Assembly (NCBI GenBank): GCA_947478985.1
Contig: CANJYC010000026.1
Span: 1 to 13,239, forward strand
Length of the DNA stretch: 13,239 nt
Source of the DNA: Acidobacteriota bacterium
GTDB taxonomy: Bacteria; Acidobacteriota; Vicinamibacteria; Vicinamibacterales; UBA2999
Direction: 5' to 3'
Part shown: positions 7,465-13,239 of the stretch, piece by piece
How the letters are laid out: each line of letters starts with the position of its first letter
How positions within the stretch are numbered: position 1 is the stretch's first letter
Translations under genes and position numbers: made by a program
Notes under the pieces: model-generated
The model's input: only the letters and a program-made list of their open reading frames with translations
Told to the model about the DNA's origin: nothing
Database searches by the model: none

Positions 7465-8268
7465 TCACCGGGTCGGCATGGCACTTCGCGACCAGTTCGG
7501 GCTGACAAGCTCAATTCGCCAGATGGGGCCCCCTTGATACAAGGCCTGCTCCGCTTTCACGAATGTGGGCACGTCTCCCGCGAGGATCCAGACATGGGAA
7601 TCGGGAGGCTGCTTGCCAACGAGCGGTGCCAGGAATCCCTGCATGCCGCCGATATCAATCTTCACGACATAGTGCGTCGCGAGACGGCTGCCGCCACCCG
7701 TCATGAAGGGTTCCGACCCGACGGACGTCGCCACCAGCGTGACGAGTCTGGGCTTCGGCGTCGCGGCCACAAACGACCATGTGCCCGGAGGTCCACCAGC
7801 CGGTGCGTTCTTCAGCAGCACCATGACCATACCGTTGGCAAGATCGGTGGGCAGCGTGAGATGGCTGCTCTCGACGCGGCTCTCTCCGTGGTCGTCCTGG
7901 TAATGCACCGTGATGTCGCCTCGACCGCTGAGCGTCATTTCCAGCGGCCGCGGAAAGGTGGGTCCCTTCTGAATCAGGTGATCACTCACCAGTCTGAATT
8001 CGCCGTGCTGTGAATACACGGCGGTTTCGTCGTGCAGGGAGCCGTCCTTGAATCGAAAGACCAGATGCGAGGTGACCTGGTCCCCACTGGCGACTTGCGA
8101 GAGATCGCCGTCGGCGATCGGCGCACCGTCAAGGGTCCGAAGCACGAGGAAGCCATGCACGATGCCCTCGGTGTGACGGACGGCCACCGGACTTCCGAAC
8201 AGCGCCGCACAGCTGCCGAAGACTCCCACCGCACGAAGCAGCCAACCCATCGACCGGTTCTTGTTCAT
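7465..8268 (-). CDS. uncharacterised secreted beta-rich protein (267 aa)
   Basis: Function not recognised. A positively charged start (MNKNR) and a hydrophobic stretch at about 8-30 suggest a signal peptide; the Cys at about 20 (FGSC) does not fit a lipobox well. The mature part opens with HGFLVLRTLDGAPIADGDL and continues with strand-like segments, FRFKDGSLHDETAVYSQ, a LPTDLANGMVMVLLKNAP segment, and a C-terminal GPIWRIELVSPNW. The pattern of strands and the 'FkDGS' and 'NGM' phrases look like a conserved periplasmic family of soil bacteria, somewhat like DUF3108-type lipid-associated proteins in build, but no name is claimed. The sequence GGGAGG touches ATG 8268 with no spacer, an unusually tight ribosome site; ATG 8250 is an alternative start. 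Lies 97 bases after the seven-helix protein gene on the same strand, so the two may be co-transcribed. Confidence 0.75.
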   Translation of the reverse strand: MNKNRSMGWLLRAVGVFGSCAALFGSPVAVRHTEGIVHGFLVLRTLDGAPIADGDLSQVASGDQVTSHLVFRFKDGSLHDETAVYSQHGEFRLVSDHLIQKGPTFPRPLEMTLSGRGDITVHYQDDHGESRVESSHLTLPTDLANGMVMVLLKNAPAGGPPGTWSFVAATPKPRLVTLVATSVGSEPFMTGGGSRLATHYVVKIDIGGMQGFLAPLVGKQPPDSHVWILAGDVPTFVKAEQALYQGGPIWRIELVSPNWSRSAMPTR

Positions 8269-8365
8269 CCTCCCAGCATGTGGCCATTGCTGACGCCGGG
8301 ATGTACGGTTGAGCACACTCGTCTGGGCTCCAGAAAGCGCCGGGCCCTCCGATTCGTGGGTGTAC

Positions 8366-9106
8366 TCAGTGAGGCCGACGGCCGGTATCGAGCAACGCGC
8401 GGAAGATGAGCAGGTGGCCGGAGAGTGCTGCCAGCACCATCACCGCTGGCAGCCAGACGAAGGGTGTCCTCATCACAAACGTGTTCACGTGATCCGCGCC
8501 GAAGTAGAGCAGTCGCGGCGTTGACAGGACGCCGATGATGACGACGTTGAGAACCAGCGCGAGCCCGATCGTGTTCCATGCCGCCACGAGACGGCGCATG
8601 CCAGGGGATAGTGCCACGCCCTCGGCCTGACTGCGCCGCACGATGAGCGCGACGGCGATGGCCGTGATGCCGGTCACGATATCGAAATTGCGTCCCGAGT
8701 AGCTCATCTGGACAGGCATGACGCCGCGTTCGTAGAGCGCGTGCATGGCGAGCTCGAGTGGCAGCCGGAAGGCCTGGACGCCGATGAGCGCCCAGAGTGG
8801 TACGCCGACGGCGAGCCGGCGCCCGAATCGCGTCAGCGCAATTCGTATCGCCAGAATGACGATGCCCGCTAAGAGGAGGGCGAACGGCGGCGGCGTCCGT
8901 TCAACATCGAGCAGTGCGCCGCTCTGCGCTGCGGCCCACGTGCTGGCCATCCAGGCCGCGGCGGCCGCGATGGTGAGGCTGATCGCTCGACGGCGCGTTC
9001 CCGGCGGTTCGCCAAAGCGGTGTGCGCCGTATGCCACGCCGACCACGAGGGCGGCCACGAGCAGCACAGGGATCACGATAAAGGTCAGGACGGCCGGGTC
9101 GGTCAT
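8366..9106 (-). CDS. uncharacterised seven-helix integral membrane protein (246 aa)
   Basis: Function not recognised. Seven hydrophobic segments are visible, roughly at residues 6-27, 42-62, 74-92, 98-120, 141-157, 172-195 and 214-238. Polar landmarks between them, such as FRLPLELAMHALYERG (113-128) and SYSGRNFDIVTG (135-146), look conserved-type and recur, as far as I recall, in a widespread but unnamed bacterial membrane family. There are no cysteines and no cofactor or ATP motif. ATG 9106 is chosen because the preceding codons (to 9262) overlap the divergent TPR gene and look like shadow. No clear Shine-Dalgarno sequence precedes it; an AT-rich TATAAA lies only ten bases upstream, so a leaderless transcript is possible. 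It may be transcribed with the secreted protein gene downstream. Confidence 0.8.
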   Translation of the reverse strand: MTDPAVLTFIVIPVLLVAALVVGVAYGAHRFGEPPGTRRRAISLTIAAAAAWMASTWAAAQSGALLDVERTPPPFALLLAGIVILAIRIALTRFGRRLAVGVPLWALIGVQAFRLPLELAMHALYERGVMPVQMSYSGRNFDIVTGITAIAVALIVRRSQAEGVALSPGMRRLVAAWNTIGLALVLNVVIIGVLSTPRLLYFGADHVNTFVMRTPFVWLPAVMVLAALSGHLLIFRALLDTGRRPH

Positions 9107-9115
9107 GGCCACAGA

Positions 9116-9123
9116 TTTATACT
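9116..9123. promoter_or_regulatory. AT-rich -10-like element between divergent genes
   Basis: The 44-base gap between the seven-helix gene (-) and the TPR gene (+) holds the only AT-rich tract nearby. On the plus strand it contains TATACT (9118-9123), about 27 bases before ATG 9151. On the minus strand it reads TATAAA (9121-9116), ten bases before ATG 9106. No convincing -35 hexamer lies at 16-18 bases in either direction. A shared or bidirectional promoter is plausible but rests only on these hexamers. Confidence 0.3.
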
Positions 9124-9150
9124 CGACCCGGACGGCAAAGGCACCCATCA

Positions 9151-10014
9151 ATGGAGACACCTCGCCGACGCAATTCCAGGGCAGGCTCGGGATTCCTATT
9201 CGTCGCCATGTGTGCGGCGATGGTGATGGTGCATGCCGTTGTTCTGGCACAGGCGCCGGCATCCGGTCCCGAGATGCACTCCCGCTGGTTCGAGGCCACC
9301 TTCGACGGGAGAAGCGCGCTCGCCATTGAAGCGGCGCGGGCTCTCGCCGATGCGATCGACGACGAGACGCTGCGCACCGAACCCATCACAGCGCGATTCC
9401 GCATGGCGCCATTCTTCGCGCTGACGCGATTTGGTCGCTGGCAGGACATGCTCGACGAGCCGGAACCGCCGCAGTTCAACCTCGTCGTGCGCGCCACCTG
9501 GCACTACGCTCGCGGACTGTCGTACGTGGCCACCGGGCAGACAGCGCGCGCCGACGGTGAGCTTGCCTGGCTGCGGATCCTGCTCCAGGACGAGGTGATG
9601 CAGCAGTCGCTGTCGGCTGTCAGCAGCGCCGGCGCGGTGCTGGCACCGGCGCCCGAAGTGCTGGCGGGGGAGATTGCCGCAGCCAGGAAGGAGTACGACG
9701 CGGCCATCGCACATCTCCGCACGGCCGTTCAGCTCGGGGACAGTCTCGGACCCACCGTGCCGCCTGAGTTTCCCTCTCCGCCGCGGCATACGCTCGGTGC
9801 GATTCTGATCGAGGCCGGACGTCCGGCGGATGCCGAGACGGTCTACCTGGAGGATCTGCAACGCAGCCGCGAGAACGGATGGGCGCTCTTTGGCCTGACC
9901 CAGGCACTGCGGGCGCAGGGCAGATCAGAGGACGCCGCGCTCAGCGAGGCGCGATTCACTGAGGCGTGGTCTCGCGCAGACGTCACATTGACGGCCTCGC
10001 GCATTGGGCGGTGA
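9151..10014 (+). CDS. secreted TPR-like repeat protein (287 aa)
   Basis: Predicted exported helical-repeat protein. Residues 1-33 form a signal peptide (basic MEPRRR-like start, long hydrophobic core, VLA before QAP). The rest is alpha-helical with pairs of helices typical of tetratricopeptide repeats: FARARADG-like segments near HYARGLSYVATGQTARADGE, EYDAAIAHLRTAVQLGDS, and the most diagnostic stretch at about 213-258, with LGAILIEAGRPADAETVY followed by ENGWALFGLTQALRAQGR. This C-terminal block is a hallmark of bacterial TPR proteins that often sit on longer polypeptides; here the protein is short and probably carries only a scaffold or binding role. No catalytic domain is seen. A weak AAGG lies about ten bases before the ATG. 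The stop codon is five bases from the stop of the convergent kup gene. Confidence 0.82.
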   Translation: METPRRRNSRAGSGFLFVAMCAAMVMVHAVVLAQAPASGPEMHSRWFEATFDGRSALAIEAARALADAIDDETLRTEPITARFRMAPFFALTRFGRWQDMLDEPEPPQFNLVVRATWHYARGLSYVATGQTARADGELAWLRILLQDEVMQQSLSAVSSAGAVLAPAPEVLAGEIAAARKEYDAAIAHLRTAVQLGDSLGPTVPPEFPSPPRHTLGAILIEAGRPADAETVYLEDLQRSRENGWALFGLTQALRAQGRSEDAALSEARFTEAWSRADVTLTASRIGR

Positions 10015-10019
10015 CGGGC

Positions 10020-11897
10020 TTAGATTTCGACCTGGACGCCGAGCTCGACGACGCGTTCCGGCGGCAGGCGGAAGAACGCGGTTGCACGGACGGCGTTGCG
10101 CGCCATTCTCACGAAGAGCTTCTCGCGCCAGATAGCCATGCCGTGCCGCTCGGTCACGATGATCGTCTCGCGGCCGAGGAAGAACGTCACGTCCTCGACG
10201 TCCATGACCAGCCCCTTCCTGCGCGCCTGCACCAGCGCATCGGGCACGTTCGGATTCTGCATGAAGCCGTACTGGACGCGGACGTTGAACACATCGTGGC
10301 CGAGTGACACGACCTCGACCTGCTCGTCTTCGGGCACGTGGGGCACATGCGCCGTGCTCACCGTCAGCACCACGACGTACTGGTGGAGGACCTTGTTGTA
10401 GCGGAGGTTGTGGGCCAGAGCCGGCGGCGTGCCGCCGGGCTGGGCCGTCATGAACACGGACGTCCCGGATACGCGCAGCGGGGGGGTCGTGACAATCGCG
10501 TGCATGAAGTCTTCAAGTGGCGTGGAGCGCGCCGTCATGCGTTCGGCCATCAGCCGGCGTCCGGTCTTCCACGTCGTCATGATCGTGAACCCCATGACGC
10601 CCACGGCAATCGGCAGCCATCCGCCCTGCACCACTTTCAGCAGATTGGCGCCAAGGAACGCGCCGTCGACGGTCAGGAAGATCGCGGTCACGCAGAGGGC
10701 CGCGGGCAGCGGCCACTTCCACCGCTCCGTCATGATGACGTGCAGCAGCATGGCCGTGATGACCATCGTCATGGTCACGGCGATGCCATAGGCCGCGGCG
10801 AGCGCCCCGGAGGTCCGGAACCCGATGACGATCAGGATCGTGGACACCGCCAGTCCCCAGTTCACCTGCGGCACGTAGACCTGTCCCATCTCATGAGATG
10901 AGGTGTGCTGGATGTCGAGGCGCGGCGCGTATCCGAGCTGGATGGCCTGCCGTGTGAGGGAGAACGCCCCGGAGATGAGGGCCTGGGACGCGATGATGGC
11001 GGCCAGTGTGGAGATGATGACGAGCGGGATGAGCGCCCACGACGGCGCAAGCACGAAGAACGGCTGCGTCACGCCCATGGGGTGCGATAGCAGCAGCGCC
11101 CCCTGGCCGAAGTAGTTGATCATCAGCGCCGGAAGGACCAGCGCGAACCAGGCAAGCCGGATCGGCCGCTTGCCGAAGTGGCCCATGTCGGCGTAGAGCG
11201 CCTCCCCACCGGTGACTGCCAGCACGACTGCGCCGAGGACCGGAAAACCGTGCCAGCCGTTCGTTCGGAAGTAGTTGAAGGCGTGGATGGGATTGAGCGC
11301 GCCGAGCACTGCGGGTTCACGGGCAATCCCGGAAAAGCCCAGCACGGCAATCGCCACGAACCACACCACCATGACTGGTCCGAATAGCCGGCCGACCTTA
11401 TGCGTGCCGAACTGCTGGATGACGAAGATGCCGACGATGATCGCCACCGACAGCGGCAGGATGTAGGGCTCGAACAGCGGCGTCGCGACGTTCAACCCTT
11501 CAATCGCGCCGAGCACGGTGATCGCCGGCGTGATCATGCCGTCGCCGTACAGCAGCGCCGCGCCGAAGATGCCCAGCAGCACGAGCGTGGCCTTGCCGCG
11601 CCTGGCCCGTTCGGGCAGAAGCGCCGTCAGCGCGAGGATGCCCCCCTCGCCCTGGTTGTCGGCCCTCATCACGACCACGATGTACTTGATGGAGACGACG
11701 ATGATCAGCGCGTACAAGATCAGCGAGAGGATGCCCAGGACGTTTTCGTAGGTGGGCGGTATGGGATGCGAGCCGAAGAAGCACTCCCGAATCGTGTACA
11801 GCGGACTGGTGCCGATGTCTCCGTAGACGACTCCGACGGCGGTCAGCGTGAGCGGCAGGAGCGCGCTGTGTGTACTGTGCGTGGCTGAGGCCTTCAT
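10020..11897 (-). CDS. kup: KUP/HAK/KT-family potassium uptake permease (625 aa)
   Basis: Inner-membrane potassium transporter, thought to work as a proton-coupled symporter. The family hallmark VYGDIGTSPLYT is at residues 24-35, within the first helix. About twelve membrane helices fill residues 15 to roughly 455, and a cytoplasmic C-terminal domain follows, ending in RVVELGVQVEI as in typical members. Length agrees with the usual bacterial Kup of about 620-630 residues, so it appears intact. The start is ATG 11897, preceded by GGAG with a six-base spacer; GTG 11918 would add seven non-conserved residues. The leader just upstream folds into a stem-loop that buries the ribosome site (separate entry), so expression may be translationally regulated. 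Other potassium genes (trk, ktr, kdp) are absent from the window. The gene is convergent with the TPR gene and follows the methyltransferase by 73 bases. Confidence 0.96.
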   Translation of the reverse strand: MKASATHSTHSALLPLTLTAVGVVYGDIGTSPLYTIRECFFGSHPIPPTYENVLGILSLILYALIIVVSIKYIVVVMRADNQGEGGILALTALLPERARRGKATLVLLGIFGAALLYGDGMITPAITVLGAIEGLNVATPLFEPYILPLSVAIIVGIFVIQQFGTHKVGRLFGPVMVVWFVAIAVLGFSGIAREPAVLGALNPIHAFNYFRTNGWHGFPVLGAVVLAVTGGEALYADMGHFGKRPIRLAWFALVLPALMINYFGQGALLLSHPMGVTQPFFVLAPSWALIPLVIISTLAAIIASQALISGAFSLTRQAIQLGYAPRLDIQHTSSHEMGQVYVPQVNWGLAVSTILIVIGFRTSGALAAAYGIAVTMTMVITAMLLHVIMTERWKWPLPAALCVTAIFLTVDGAFLGANLLKVVQGGWLPIAVGVMGFTIMTTWKTGRRLMAERMTARSTPLEDFMHAIVTTPPLRVSGTSVFMTAQPGGTPPALAHNLRYNKVLHQYVVVLTVSTAHVPHVPEDEQVEVVSLGHDVFNVRVQYGFMQNPNVPDALVQARRKGLVMDVEDVTFFLGRETIIVTERHGMAIWREKLFVRMARNAVRATAFFRLPPERVVELGVQVEI

Positions 11898-11931
11898 CCC
11901 AAACTCCAAGCGTAGCACGCTCAGGAGTGGG
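11898..11931 (-). promoter_or_regulatory. stem-loop covering the kup ribosome-binding site
   Basis: The 34 bases directly before the kup start codon form a near-continuous inverted repeat. In transcript order the arms are CCC, ACTCC, AGCGT, a three-base loop GCT, then ACGCT, GGAGT, GGG. That is 13 base pairs with a small internal loop (TG against T) and a two-base bulge (TT). The 3' arm contains the Shine-Dalgarno GGAG (11907-11904), and its last GGG touches the ATG. When folded, the ribosome site would be hidden. No T-tract follows, so it is not an intrinsic terminator of the upstream gene. The rest of the 73-base gap (11932-11970) has a loose -10-like CATAAC at 11953-11948 and no clear -35. 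Confidence 0.6.
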
Positions 11932-11970
11932 AACTTTCGTGGCTACAGTTATGTACGGTGGCCGTGCGCG

Positions 11971-12756
11971 TCAGTGATTGCGGCAGTACAACGACCGCGC
12001 GGTGAGAGCCTGGTGATTCAGCCCGGCGGCCTTGTCGAATAGCTTCAGGAGCTTCGGCAGCTCGGGCGAGAAGCGCCACTCATCTGCCCGACCGCCGATG
12101 GCGGCGAATCGACGGACGGTGCCATCCCACCAGGGTGTCAGCGGGCGCGCAATCGGTTCGATGACGAGAATCGCGATCCCGCGTTCGGCCGCCGCGAAGA
12201 GTCCATCTTCCACGCGCGCCCGCGCATCGTCAGGCAGTTCGTTCAGCACATAGGCGGACACGATTGCCGACCCCGGCCGGAGCAGTGCCGGATCCGATCC
12301 GTCCGACTGACCCCACCTGGCCACGTCGCCCGTGCGCGCATGGCCGGACAGGCCCAATCGGGCATAGGTCCAACGCGCTTCGTCGACGGCCCATGGGTGA
12401 CGGTCGATGCCCGACACCGGCACGCCCCCCGCAGCCAGCGCCCACGCCGCTCCCGCCGTGCCCGTTCCGCAGCCGAGATCAAGGACAGAGGAGGGCGGTG
12501 GTTCTCCGGCGCCGAGTGACTCGACGATGTGGCGGGTGACATAGAGATGGAGCGGCGCGTAGAAGAGCGCGAAGGCCGCGCGCTTGCCTCGGCTGTCGAG
12601 CGTGGCGCCGCGCGCGACAGTGTGGCGCCGTTCGACGTACGCCGACGAGAGCGCGCGCAACGCGCGCGTGACCTCGGGCACGCGGAGATCGGCGAGGTGG
12701 CGTGATTCGAGCGCCGCCAGCCAGGCGGTCACGACGTCCGGCGACGGGTGATGCAT
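11971..12756 (-). CDS. class I SAM-dependent methyltransferase, Rsm22-like (261 aa)
   Basis: Predicted S-adenosylmethionine-dependent methyltransferase. The SAM-binding motif I is VLDLGCGTG at residues 91-99, with an acidic residue at the end of the next strand (GIDRH, Asp118). The region before it (RALRALSSAYVERR, then FALFYAPLHLYVTRHIV) and the later SAYVLNELPDDAR (167-179) resemble the Rsm22/METTL17 family, which acts on or with the small ribosomal subunit. It is shorter than typical members and has only two cysteines (95 and 258), so it lacks the cysteine cluster that binds Fe-S in the mitochondrial relatives. The substrate is therefore open; a generic methyltransferase is the alternative. 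The start ATG 12756 is 16 bases after the cupin gene and has no clear Shine-Dalgarno, suggesting co-transcription and reinitiation. Confidence 0.75.
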   Translation of the reverse strand: MHHPSPDVVTAWLAALESRHLADLRVPEVTRALRALSSAYVERRHTVARGATLDSRGKRAAFALFYAPLHLYVTRHIVESLGAGEPPPSSVLDLGCGTGTAGAAWALAAGGVPVSGIDRHPWAVDEARWTYARLGLSGHARTGDVARWGQSDGSDPALLRPGSAIVSAYVLNELPDDARARVEDGLFAAAERGIAILVIEPIARPLTPWWDGTVRRFAAIGGRADEWRFSPELPKLLKLFDKAAGLNHQALTARSLYCRNH

Positions 12757-12772
12757 CGTGCGGCGTCGCGAT

Positions 12773-13239
12773 CTACTTCGCCGCTTCGCAGGGCTCCCCG
12801 TTCAGCACGGCAAGCAGGATCAGCGGGCGCCTGCCGCTGCGCGCGAACGAGTGCACCGTCCTGCGGGGCACCGAGATATAGGCGTTGGTGGCGAGGGCTA
12901 CTTCGCGGCCGCCGAGGCGGACGGTGCCCTCCCCGCCAATCACGTAGTAGAGCGCATCGGCGGCATCGTAGAGCCGGTCCGGCAGGGGCGTGTTCAGTTG
13001 AATCATGGTCGTCCGCGTGTTGCCGCTGCATGAGAGCAGCGTTTCGCGCCGCGGCTGATTGCCGACGAAATTCTGCTCGAGCAAGTCAGGAACCACGACT
13101 GTCAGCGGCTCACCGGTCGGGCCGACGATCGCGGTGGGGGCAGGTGGCGGTGGAGGCGGCGGTGGTGGCGGTGGTGCGACGACGGGTTTGGGTGGCGCTG
13201 GATTGAGCGTGACATCGATCTCGGTCACCTGTCCGGCGC
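12773..13239 (-). CDS. cupin-domain protein with polyproline linker, 5' end beyond the window
   Basis: Partial gene: the frame stays open to the right edge. A GTG at 13228 could be a start, but the residues around it (AGQ, VTEIDVTLNPAPP) look like the last strand of a carboxypeptidase-regulatory-like or PEGA domain, so the protein probably continues upstream. A proline-rich linker with 11 consecutive prolines follows, then a short conserved segment (VPDLLEQNFVGNQPRRETLLSCSG) and a C-terminal cupin barrel with LYYVIGGEGTVRLGG and PRRTVHSF. The cupin lacks the HxH and Glu of the usual first metal motif (DAADALYYV is found there); one His remains in motif 2. Binding or structural rather than catalytic function is likely. 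The gene precedes the methyltransferase by 16 bases and the two are probably one operon. Confidence 0.75.
   Translation of the reverse strand, partial: AGQVTEIDVTLNPAPPKPVVAPPPPPPPPPPPAPTAIVGPTGEPLTVVVPDLLEQNFVGNQPRRETLLSCSGNTRTTMIQLNTPLPDRLYDAADALYYVIGGEGTVRLGGREVALATNAYISVPRRTVHSFARSGRRPLILLAVLNGEPCEAAK
13142..13174 (-). repeat. proline-codon repeat in the cupin protein (11 CCN codons)
   Basis: Eleven consecutive proline codons (CCA, CCG and CCT mixed) read on the minus strand. The mixture of third bases shows selection or history at the protein level rather than recent slippage of one triplet. Such a run stalls ribosomes and needs elongation factor P. It forms the linker between the presumed regulatory-like domain and the cupin barrel. 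Confidence 0.85.

Noticed and set aside
7228..8013. 261-codon plus-strand open frame opposite SulP and the secreted protein
   Set aside because: Most of it is antisense to the secreted-protein gene, its composition is shadow-like (His, Arg, Gly-rich, no hydrophobic core), and it is in a different frame from the 58-codon candidate.
8190..8268. Lipoprotein signal in the uncharacterised secreted protein
   Set aside because: The Cys lies in FGSC after a hydrophobic stretch, and the residue three before it is Phe, which does not fit a lipobox; a type I signal peptide or anchor is as likely.
11898..11931. The kup leader hairpin as an intrinsic terminator of the methyltransferase gene
   Set aside because: No T-tract follows the 3' arm; the arm runs straight into the kup start codon, and the ribosome site itself is part of the stem.
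11898..11970. A c-di-AMP (ydaO-type) riboswitch before kup
   Set aside because: The gap is only 73 bases, too short for that class, and its conserved core is not seen.
13142..13174. Tandem GGN/CCN triplets as a CRISPR or non-coding repeat array
   Set aside because: They are in-frame proline codons inside a coding sequence that continues into a clear cupin domain.

Overview
This is a GC-rich, gene-dense chromosomal window with no tRNA, rRNA, insertion sequence, CRISPR array or phage gene that I can see. Gene content and style (many secreted proteins, a cupredoxin fused to a carboxypeptidase-regulatory-like domain, a TPR protein with a typical 'ENGWALFGL' tail, a proline-linker cupin protein) resemble Acidobacteriota, perhaps the Vicinamibacteria. 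That is inference from general familiarity, not from a search.

Layout. (1) Positions 4-1065 (+) encode a HupE/UreJ-type membrane protein with a signal peptide. It faces, with one base between the stop codons, a two-gene minus-strand operon: a secreted cupredoxin-like protein (2865-2179) coupled by a GTGA overlap to a predicted outer-membrane beta-barrel (2182-1067). Together these look like a metal-handling group. (2) A secreted M1-family zinc aminopeptidase (2867-5446, +) starts so close to the cupredoxin gene that the two start regions abut or overlap. (3) A minus-strand series follows: a SulP anion transporter with STAS domain (7227-5530), an uncharacterised secreted protein (8268-7465) and an uncharacterised seven-helix membrane protein (9106-8366). 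A possible 58-codon small ORF lies on the plus strand at 7232-7408. (4) A secreted TPR-like protein (9151-10014, +) runs convergently into kup, a potassium uptake permease (11897-10020, -). (5) Upstream of kup on the same strand are an Rsm22-like methyltransferase (12756-11971) and a cupin-domain protein with an 11-proline run, cut by the right edge (from 12773).

The most interesting non-coding signal is a 34-base stem-loop directly in front of the kup start codon (11898-11931). It pairs the Shine-Dalgarno GGAG and the GGG touching the AUG, so kup translation could be controlled by RNA structure. The most interesting gene group is the HupE / cupredoxin / beta-barrel set. No complete new system can be demonstrated from sequence alone; several family members lack residues expected in their families and are listed as findings.
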